A DNA stretch of 64,000 bases. It comes from Akkermansiaceae bacterium. GTDB lineage: Bacteria > Verrucomicrobiota > Verrucomicrobiia > Verrucomicrobiales > Akkermansiaceae. A program made the position numbers and the translations under genes. Shown here piece after piece: positions 54,461 to 61,787 of the stretch. The stretch is taken from assembly GCA_903906515.1 (NCBI GenBank), contig CAIVKO010000114.1:1-64000 (forward strand), read 5' to 3'. Below the pieces are notes generated by a model, which was not told where the DNA came from, did not search any database, and saw only the letters and a list, made by a program, of their open reading frames with translations. The stretch's first letter is position 1; each line of letters opens with the position of its first letter.

Positions 54461-56116
54461 ATGAATTCAAAAATTTATACGATCATTCTGGTTTCCATCG
54501 CATCACTCGGCGGCCTGCTCTATGGCTACGATCTGGGCATCATTTCATCGGCGTTGCTCTATCTGGACAAGTGCGTCAAGCTAAGCGAGGCAGAGGTCGG
54601 CATGCTGGCATCGGCCATCATGATCGGAGCACTGGCATCATCGGTGATAGGCGGAGGATTATCCGATTTGTTAGGACGCAAGAAAACGCTGATTCTTTCG
54701 GCATTTCTGTTTGTCGTGAGCGTGGCGATCATCGTGACTTCCAAAGGGTTTTGGCCGCTGTTCTTCGGCCGCACACTTCAAGGGCTTTCAGCGGGCATGA
54801 TCGCGGTGGTGGTTCCGGTTTTCATGACGGAGTGCGTGCCTGCGAGAATCCGGGGGTTGAGCTCCACCATGTTTCAACTCTGCATCACGCTTGGCATCGC
54901 GATCTCGATGATCGCAGGAGCTTTGTATCAATCAGGCGTGGACGATGCAGTGAAGGTTGCCGCAGGTGATGCTGTCAAAATTCTCGCCGCCCAGGATCAT
55001 GCCTGGCGTCAGATGTTTCTCTCATCCGCCTGGCCTGCGATCGCATTCATGTGGGTCGCATTTGTCGTGTCCGAGTCGCCACGCTGGTTGTTCCGCAATG
55101 GCCGCAAGGACAAGGCGCTGGCGGTTCTCCTGAAGGGCAGGGATCGGTCACAAGCCGAGTTGGAAATGCGTGAGATGGAGGAGCTTGCGACATCCGCACA
55201 TGCTTCCAAGGCGAATGGCGCGGACAGCCTCTTCCAGAAGCGCTACCTTTGGCCGCTTGCCTTGGCAATCACGCTCATGGCGATCAATCAGGCCACTGGC
55301 ATTTGTGCGGTATTTACTTTTCCGGTTGTCATGTTGAACCAAGCGGGTTTGAGCGAGGGTGATGCCGCCCATACCGGCGTGTGGTTGGCGGTGGCGAATT
55401 TCACCACCACGATTTTCGGAGTTTTGTTAGTTGATCGCCTTGGCCGCAAGTGGCTGCTTAAGATCGGCACGGCCATCATCCTGGTGGCTCTGTCAACCGG
55501 AGTTTTCACCTACTGGAAGGTGGAAGCCGGGCGCACGGATGTGACAACCCGTCTATCATCACTGGTACATGACAATGCCCTGAAAATTCCAGTGAATGAA
55601 ATCGCCGGAAAAATCGGAGTCGCGTCACAGGTTAGCGTGCAATACTCCATCAATGGCAAGGAACAAGCGCCCATGCTCGTTCGTAGTGACTCGCCAGATC
55701 CGGTTCTATCCATCGCAGCGCCGATAGGAACGAATGGAAATCAAGAGTTGAAAATCCTACGAGCCAAATTCAGTGACGCGCCGTCAGAGGCCACGGGGCA
55801 CACCATTTTCGCCTGCCTGATTCTATATATCATCGGTTTTGCATTCGGCCCCGGCGTGTGTCTGTGGTTGGTCTCGGCCGAACTTCTGCCCACACGCGTG
55901 CGCTCGATCGGCATGGGTATCGGCGTATTGGCCAATGCGGGTGTGACCATTGCCACCACATCCCTCTTCCTGCCAATCATCGGCAACTACGGTTACGCCG
56001 CGATGTGGGCGATCTGGTTTATCTGCACGCTCGGCTATTTCCTTTTTTCCGCATTCATTCTGCCTGAAACCAAAGGCCGGACGCTTGAGGAAATTGAAGC
56101 GGACTTCGCCAAATAG
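54461..56116 (+). CDS. MFS sugar porter with a large extracytoplasmic insertion
   Basis: The start is ATG 54461 (MNSKIYTIILVSIASLGGLL); the upstream frame overlaps the isomerase gene. The 551-residue protein has 12 predicted membrane segments with sugar-porter signatures: GGLLYGYDLGIISSALLYL, GGGLSDLLGRKKTLI, SESPRWLFRNGRK, DRLGRKWLLK and LPETKGRTLEEIE. About 100 hydrophilic residues (roughly 355-455: EAGRTDVTTRLSSLVHDNA, VQYSINGKEQAPMLVR) are inserted between segments 9 and 10, where homologues have a short periplasmic loop. It would import mannose released by the mannosidase. Confidence 0.88.
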   Translation: MNSKIYTIILVSIASLGGLLYGYDLGIISSALLYLDKCVKLSEAEVGMLASAIMIGALASSVIGGGLSDLLGRKKTLILSAFLFVVSVAIIVTSKGFWPLFFGRTLQGLSAGMIAVVVPVFMTECVPARIRGLSSTMFQLCITLGIAISMIAGALYQSGVDDAVKVAAGDAVKILAAQDHAWRQMFLSSAWPAIAFMWVAFVVSESPRWLFRNGRKDKALAVLLKGRDRSQAELEMREMEELATSAHASKANGADSLFQKRYLWPLALAITLMAINQATGICAVFTFPVVMLNQAGLSEGDAAHTGVWLAVANFTTTIFGVLLVDRLGRKWLLKIGTAIILVALSTGVFTYWKVEAGRTDVTTRLSSLVHDNALKIPVNEIAGKIGVASQVSVQYSINGKEQAPMLVRSDSPDPVLSIAAPIGTNGNQELKILRAKFSDAPSEATGHTIFACLILYIIGFAFGPGVCLWLVSAELLPTRVRSIGMGIGVLANAGVTIATTSLFLPIIGNYGYAAMWAIWFICTLGYFLFSAFILPETKGRTLEEIEADFAK

Positions 56117-56148
56117 CCCACATCAAGCTATGGACAACTAACACCCTC

Positions 56149-56298
56149 ATGATGCTCGATAAGAAGGAGGCTTTGCAAATGACCATCAAGGCGATCAATG
56201 GCAAAGAGTATCTCTTCCTCGAATGCGGCGACTTCAATCCCACCCATCCAAAAGGCTGGCAAACGCCGCTGATGGTGGTGGAAAAAACCAGCAAATGA
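56149..56298 (+). pseudogene. 49-codon fragment, probably the end of a lost gene
   Basis: ATG 56149 to TGA 56298 encodes MMLDKKEALQMTIKAINGKE, then YLFLECGDFN, PKGWQTPLMVVEKTSK. It looks like the last two strands of a lipocalin- or GyrI-like domain rather than a whole protein, and the frame is protein-like for a few codons before the ATG. It lies 33 bp after the sugar porter. I regard it as a remnant; a genuine small protein cannot be excluded. Confidence 0.35.
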
Positions 56299-56517
56299 AT
56301 CGGCGGTGCATTTCAAGCTGATTGGGGCAACTGAGCGTCAAAAAGCCGCAAGCGGCATCTCATTGAAACGCCGTTAAGACCTTGTGGATTCAAGGACTCG
56401 GAACTTGTCATGCCCAACCCGTAGGACGGCAGTAACCTTTTTTGCCAAAATTTTCCCAATGAAACTTCTTGGCAAAGCGTGGCGGATAGCTATTGTTGTG
56501 TTTGAAGGATTTTTGCG

Positions 56518-57912
56518 ATGACCTCGGCACCAAATCACTGTCCCTTGCACCAATTCCCCATTTGGAGACTTGCGGTTGACACGGCACACAGGCTTTTCCG
56601 GTCGCTTTCCTTCCTTGAATCCTCACATGGATTTTCTCAACGGCCCACACCACAAAAGCCAACTCCCAACAGTGGCAGTCTGGACGATGCCTTGAGGGTT
56701 GTCGGTGAACTGGAGATGCGGAAAGCAGATCTGATCAAGGAGTTGGAGATTCTCAGGAGCGATAACGAGCAAATTCAGAAGGAGCGCGAAAACGCGCGCA
56801 TGTTCATGTCGGCGATCGACCAATCCTCGGAATCGATTTTCTTCACCGACATCAAAGGACACATCCTCTACGTCAACCAAACTTTCGAAAAGAACAGCGG
56901 ATACACGCGTGATGAACTGATAGGCAAGACCCCCCGCATCCTCAAAAGTGGTGTTCACCCGCCGGGGTTTTACAAGGAAATGTGGGCCACCCTTCTGCGC
57001 GGTGAGGTCTGGCGCTCCCATTTGACCAACAAACGCAAGGATGGCAGTCTCTATCATGAGGATGCCAACATCGCGCCGGTCCGCAATGAGCAAGGCAAGA
57101 TCACGAGCTTTGTTTCCGTTAAAACCGACATCACGGAGTTGCTGGAAAGCCAGAACTACCTTAGGGAGATGAATGCGGAATTGTCCCGATCCAATGCCGA
57201 GCTTGAACAATTCGCTTACGTTGCATCCCACGACCTTCAGGAACCACTGCGCTCCGTCAGCAGTTGCATGCAGTTGCTCGAAAAACGCTACTTGGGTAAA
57301 TTGGACGAACGGGCGGACGAGTTCATCAGGCATGCCGTGGAGGCATGCCACCGTATGCGCAATCTGATCGACGGCCTGCTCTCTCTCTCCAGGGTACAGG
57401 CGACAGCTACCAATCTTGTACCGACGGACACCGAGGACATTCTCAATCAAGTGTATGCCAATCTGGCCCATTCCATTAAGGCGACCGAGGCCACTGTTAG
57501 TCATGAATCACTGCCTGTGGTTTTTGCCAATTCCCAAATGCTGATCCATTTGTTTCAAAACCTGATCAGCAACGCCCTCAAGTTCAGCGGTGGTCAACCA
57601 CCCGTTGTGCGTGTACGGGCAGAACGAAAAAAAGACCATTGGTTGTTCTCGGTCAGCGATCAGGGGATCGGTATCGAAAAATCCTATTTTGATCGAATTT
57701 TCCACCTGTTCCAGCGGCTACACACTCGGGAAGAATACTCAGGCACCGGTTTGGGTCTGGCGATCTGCCTGAAAGTCGTCGAGCGACACGGTGGTAATAT
57801 CTGGGTCGAATCGACTCTTGGCAAGGGTTCGACGTTTTTCTTCACCCTGCCAGCGGTTAGCTTGTGGTCCCACCCATCTTCTGATATAGCGAAACCTAGC
57901 ACTCTTCCCTAA
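56518..57912 (+). CDS. PAS-domain sensor histidine kinase
   Basis: The 464-residue soluble kinase has a coiled coil (about 60-90), one PAS domain (MSAIDQSSESIFFTDIKGHI, YVNQTFEKNSGYTRDELIGK) with PAC-type end (ITSFVSVKTDITE), and a second helix. The H-box is FAYVASHDLQEPLRSVSSCM and the ATP-binding boxes are LFQNLISNALKFSG, VSDQGIGIEKSYFDRIF and YSGTGLGLAICLKVVERHGG. This is the phytochrome/HWE-like HDLQEPL subgroup. The first 40 residues are poorly conserved, so the start could be later. A stand-alone receiver follows after 5 bp, its probable partner. Confidence 0.85.
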   Translation: MTSAPNHCPLHQFPIWRLAVDTAHRLFRSLSFLESSHGFSQRPTPQKPTPNSGSLDDALRVVGELEMRKADLIKELEILRSDNEQIQKERENARMFMSAIDQSSESIFFTDIKGHILYVNQTFEKNSGYTRDELIGKTPRILKSGVHPPGFYKEMWATLLRGEVWRSHLTNKRKDGSLYHEDANIAPVRNEQGKITSFVSVKTDITELLESQNYLREMNAELSRSNAELEQFAYVASHDLQEPLRSVSSCMQLLEKRYLGKLDERADEFIRHAVEACHRMRNLIDGLLSLSRVQATATNLVPTDTEDILNQVYANLAHSIKATEATVSHESLPVVFANSQMLIHLFQNLISNALKFSGGQPPVVRVRAERKKDHWLFSVSDQGIGIEKSYFDRIFHLFQRLHTREEYSGTGLGLAICLKVVERHGGNIWVESTLGKGSTFFFTLPAVSLWSHPSSDIAKPSTLP

Positions 57913-57917
57913 ACACC

Positions 57918-58364
57918 ATGAAAACAGAACCTGTCCACATTCTAATCGTCGATGATAACACCACGGACCTGGTGATCATGCGCGAGGCATTCGCAGATAC
58001 CCAGATTGACGCCGTATTGGACGTCGCAGTCAACGGTGAGGAGGCAATGAAATTTCTGCGTCGTGGCGGCGAATTTGCCAAGGCACCACGACCGGACCTG
58101 ATTATACTCGACCTCAACATGCCACGGAAAAACGGCCATGAGGTGCTTTACGAGATCAAGAACGACCCGCTGCTGTTGCGCATTCCAGTGATCATACTCA
58201 CGACCTCGCAAGCTGAGGAGGATGTTTCCCGTGCCTATGCCGCCCATGCGAATTGCTATATCCGCAAGCCGGTGGATTTCGTGGAATTCGAGAAGGTGAT
58301 GGCCACCATCGAGAAGTTCTGGTTTGAGGTCGTGATCCTGCCGATGGCTAAACCCTATGCCTAA
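57918..58364 (+). CDS. Single-domain response regulator (Rcp1-like)
   Basis: The 148-residue protein is one receiver domain without output: the acidic pair in VHILIVDDNTTDLVIMREAF, the phospho-Asp in PDLIILDLNMPRKNGHEVLY, switch Thr in VIILTTSQAEEDV, and Lys in ANCYIRKPVDFVEFEKVM. The N-E-E-A and FLRRGG features match the Rcp1/CheY-like partners of phytochrome-type kinases. It is in an operon with the upstream PAS kinase and convergent with the large multi-PAS kinase, so it may also take phosphate from the latter. Confidence 0.92.
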   Translation: MKTEPVHILIVDDNTTDLVIMREAFADTQIDAVLDVAVNGEEAMKFLRRGGEFAKAPRPDLIILDLNMPRKNGHEVLYEIKNDPLLLRIPVIILTTSQAEEDVSRAYAAHANCYIRKPVDFVEFEKVMATIEKFWFEVVILPMAKPYA

Positions 58365-58445
58365 TGACTTGCGGGGCCGGTGGTTTTTGAAAGCCGACCT
58401 GCCGTTGTGATGCGGTTTTCGGGTTGAATTTTCACAGTGGCGCGT

Positions 58446-61400
58446 TCATTCCGGCTGATTTGGCAGCGTGAAGTAGAACGTGGCACCGTGATTGATTTCC
58501 GCTTCCGCCCAAACGCGTCCGCCGTGGCGAGTGATGATGCGCTGGACGAGCGCCAAACCCACGCCGGTGCCTGAAAACTCCTCCTGGCTGTGCAAGCGCT
58601 GGAAGACTCCGAACAGCTTGTCGGCATAGTGCATGTCGAATCCCGCGCCGTTGTCTTTGATATAATAGACGGGTCCGTCATCGTCGCTGACCCGCGTGCC
58701 GATCTCGATCTGTCCGTCTTCGCGGATGTTGGTGAACTTGATGGCGTTGCCGATGATATTGACCCACACCTGCCGGATGAGCGACTCCGACCCGCGAGCG
58801 GGCGGGAGTTTTTGCAGATTGAGCCATAGTTTACGTTCCGGCTTTTGGGCGATCAGTTCGTCGAAGACTTCCCGGGCCATGGCTTCCATGTCGATCAGCA
58901 TGGGCTCGATCGGTTGTCGAACGAGGCGGGAAAAGGCGAGCAAGTCGTCGATAAGCCGTCCCATCCGCTGGGCCTCGCTACGGATCACGCCGAGTTTTCG
59001 CCGCCCCTCATCGTCGAGTTTGTCTCCGTAGTGCTTGATCACCATGTGCGAGAAACCATCCACCGCCCGCAGAGGTGTGCGCAGGTCGTGGGAGACGGAA
59101 TAGGTGAAGGACTCCAATTCCCGGTTGGTCGTTTCCAGCGCGACTGCACGGCTTTCCAGCGCGGCATTGAGCTTACCAATCCGCTCCTCGGCCTGCTTGC
59201 GCTTGCTGATGTCAGTGCGGATCGCGATAAACTGCGTCGGCTTGCCACCTTCACCGAGGAAAGGCACGACGGTGTTACTCGACCAATAGAAGGAGCCGTC
59301 CTTGGCGCGGTTTTTGATCTCTCCCTTCCAGATCCGGCCGCTGAGGATAGTATCCCAGAAGTCGCGGAAAAACTCTTTGGAATGATATCCCGATTTGACG
59401 ATGTTGTGATTTTGGCCGATCAGTTCTTCTCGCGAATACTGGGAGATAAAGCAGAACTTGTCGTTAGCATAAGTGATCGCGCCGTCCGCGTCGGTGATGG
59501 AAACCATGGCGTGCTCGTCGAGAGCCGCCTTGAAATCCGTGAGCGAGGCGTTGGCGGTCTGTAACTCGGCAGTGCGCTCTTCCACCCGTCGTTCAAGTTC
59601 CGCGTTGAGTTGGAGAATTTTGACCTGCGCTTTTTGACGCTCGATGGCGATGCTAATCACGTGCACCGCCCTCTCGATGACTTCCAATTCAGCAGCAGTA
59701 GGGTAATGCGGTTCGCGATGGTAAATGGCCAGCGTTCCCAAGATTTTCCCTTGGCTGCAGTGGATTGGTGTGGACCAACAGGCGTGCAAGTCGTGACCGA
59801 GGGCAAACTCGCGGTAGTCGGCCCATAACGGATCGCTGTCAATGTCCGACGTAATGACCTCTCGCTTTTCATACACCGCCGTGCCGCACGAACCTACTGC
59901 CGTGCCGATGGCGATGCCGTCAACCGCACGATTGTAGTCCTCCGGCAGGCTGGGTGCCGCGCCGCGCCTCAGATGAATGCCATCAGGATCGAGAAGGAGC
60001 ACCGAACAAAGCGCTCCCGGGAGCTCTGTTTCCAAGCCGTGCATCAATCGGTCCAACACCTGGCCGGGTGACGCCACGCCGATGATGGATTCCAAAGCAT
60101 TTTTTTCCCACGCCAACAAGCGCTGGGCATGCTTGCGTTCGCTGATGTCCGTGTGCGCGACAATGGCTCCGCCGTCTTTCCCCGCCATGGGGATGACTTC
60201 CAACTTGAACCAGCGACTGCCTTCGGGCGTGTCGCGCGGATATTCCAGGGTAAAGCGCGGCAGCGTTCCTAACAATACGGCCTCCACGCCGTCGATGGCT
60301 GCCTTGGCGTAAACATCCGCATCACAGTTGGCCGCACGGCAGACGTCCAGATAGTTGGTGCCCACACCGATGTTTCCGACGTCGGGGTTGCCGTTTTCGC
60401 GGGCGAAGCGAAGCCAGGGCTCATTCACAGTCAGGATCGCTCCCGCCCTGCTCAAGACCGCAATGTTTGCCGACAGTGAATTCAGGATATCCCGCTGAAA
60501 CATCTCGCTCGCCCGCAGTTCTCCTTCCATCTGAATGCGCCGGGTGATGTCAAATCCGACCCCCACCAAACCGGTGATTTCCCCGCTGCTGTCCTGAAGC
60601 GGCACCTTGCTGACCAGGAGAACCTGCATATCGCCGTTTTTCAATTCGCGCCTTTGCTCACGATCTAACAATGACTTACCCCTCAGAACCTCCACCTCGT
60701 CGTTGCGGAACTTGATGACGGCTTCGGGTGGGTGGTAGTCGGCGTTGGTCTTGCCGATCAAACTCTCCGGAGAATCCACTTCCATGGAGCGCGCGCAGGC
60801 GGCGTTGGCTAACAGGAACCGGCTTTCACGGTCCTTCACAAAGACCGCGGTGGGCAACAAGTCCACGAGCGTGCGCAGCAGCTTGTGTTCCGCGTCCAAT
60901 GCCTCGTTGGTCCACTTGCGCTCGGTGATGTCGCTCAGTGCCAGACGGAGTTCTGGAGCGCCAGCGGCATCCCGGGCGGTGGTGAGCGTCATATGCACCC
61001 AGACCAGCGTTCCGTCCTCCCGCGTCATCCGCAGCTCGCATGTCTGCATGTCGCCGGTCTCAAGGAGTTTCTTGCGAGCCAGATAGAAGATATCCTGGTC
61101 CTCACGGAAAATGATGCGGGCGATTGACCGGTGGATTGCGGCCCTGTTTCGGACGCCACCCAGCAGGGTGGCGGCACTGAGGTTGATTTGCTGGATCAGG
61201 CCCGCCTCGTTGACGGTCACATAGCCCACCGGGGCAAACTCATAGAGATCAAAAAAGCGTGCTTGTGAGGCTGCCAGTTCTTCTTGGATCTGCTGCAGTT
61301 CCTCGTTCTGCATCTCCAGTTGGATTTGATGGACGCGCAGTTCGTGGAGCATCGAACTGGTGACCTCTGGTGCCTGTGGCTTCAGTATTTCCGGCGAGGC

Positions 61401-61616
61401 CAGGGCAATTTTCTGGAAGAGTTCTTCCGCTTGCCGGCGCAGATCCGCCGCTTGGGAATAGGGCTGCGGATTGTCCATCGGGGTAACCGGAGTGTTCGGA
61501 CCATCCGCTGCTTCCGCCTTCAAAGGTGGTGCTGGATCGACCGTCGTTTCCCGCTTGGGGATACCGTGTTGTTTCCGGGGCATGGCGCTTCCCGCGTTTA
61601 ACGGGCTCCGTTCCAT
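58446..61616 (-). CDS. Multi-PAS/GAF sensor histidine kinase
   Basis: The 1,056-residue soluble protein has a coiled coil with the repeat LEMQNEELQQIQEELAASQA, then PAS domains beginning near RFFDLYEFAPVGYVTVNEAG, LRTLVDLLPTAVFVKDRESR and SLSANIAVLSRAGAILTVNE. A GAF domain follows (LESIIGVASPGQVLDRLMHG, GSCGTAVYEKREVITSDID, GTLAIYHREP), and then a last PAS (ALDEHAMVSITDADGAITYA). The H-box is FTYSVSHDLRTPLRAVDGFS with complete ATP-binding boxes (NIIGNAIKFTN, DNGAGFDM, SGTGVGLALVQRII). It probably detects a cytoplasmic small molecule or redox state; the signal is unknown. It has no receiver domain, so the neighbouring Rcp1-like protein is a likely target. An internal ATG at 61583 is an alternative start. 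Confidence 0.9.
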   Translation of the reverse strand: MERSPLNAGSAMPRKQHGIPKRETTVDPAPPLKAEAADGPNTPVTPMDNPQPYSQAADLRRQAEELFQKIALASPEILKPQAPEVTSSMLHELRVHQIQLEMQNEELQQIQEELAASQARFFDLYEFAPVGYVTVNEAGLIQQINLSAATLLGGVRNRAAIHRSIARIIFREDQDIFYLARKKLLETGDMQTCELRMTREDGTLVWVHMTLTTARDAAGAPELRLALSDITERKWTNEALDAEHKLLRTLVDLLPTAVFVKDRESRFLLANAACARSMEVDSPESLIGKTNADYHPPEAVIKFRNDEVEVLRGKSLLDREQRRELKNGDMQVLLVSKVPLQDSSGEITGLVGVGFDITRRIQMEGELRASEMFQRDILNSLSANIAVLSRAGAILTVNEPWLRFARENGNPDVGNIGVGTNYLDVCRAANCDADVYAKAAIDGVEAVLLGTLPRFTLEYPRDTPEGSRWFKLEVIPMAGKDGGAIVAHTDISERKHAQRLLAWEKNALESIIGVASPGQVLDRLMHGLETELPGALCSVLLLDPDGIHLRRGAAPSLPEDYNRAVDGIAIGTAVGSCGTAVYEKREVITSDIDSDPLWADYREFALGHDLHACWSTPIHCSQGKILGTLAIYHREPHYPTAAELEVIERAVHVISIAIERQKAQVKILQLNAELERRVEERTAELQTANASLTDFKAALDEHAMVSITDADGAITYANDKFCFISQYSREELIGQNHNIVKSGYHSKEFFRDFWDTILSGRIWKGEIKNRAKDGSFYWSSNTVVPFLGEGGKPTQFIAIRTDISKRKQAEERIGKLNAALESRAVALETTNRELESFTYSVSHDLRTPLRAVDGFSHMVIKHYGDKLDDEGRRKLGVIRSEAQRMGRLIDDLLAFSRLVRQPIEPMLIDMEAMAREVFDELIAQKPERKLWLNLQKLPPARGSESLIRQVWVNIIGNAIKFTNIREDGQIEIGTRVSDDDGPVYYIKDNGAGFDMHYADKLFGVFQRLHSQEEFSGTGVGLALVQRIITRHGGRVWAEAEINHGATFYFTLPNQPE

Positions 61617-61787
61617 GTCAAAATAGGGATTTTTTGGAATTTTAAAAGAATTAAAACGTTATTTTTTGAGGCAGATGCCAACATTAAAAAGAGAAGTTGT
61701 TCGAGGTCGTGGTTTCCCTGATGTAGGGTCTCAATTTTTCGATAGGGATTCTCAGGCTGATATCATCAACGAAAGCCGCTTGTTTCC
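61617..61787. other. AT-rich spacer upstream of the multi-PAS kinase
   Basis: The gap contains AT-rich tracts (TTTTGGAATTTTAAAAG, ATTAAAACGTTATTTTTTG near 61631-61668) that suit a promoter for the minus-strand kinase. I see no gene or strong hairpin in it. Confidence 0.35.

Noticed and set aside
58365-58445. Possible terminator between the response regulator and the multi-PAS kinase
   Set aside because: No stable stem with a T run could be found by eye.
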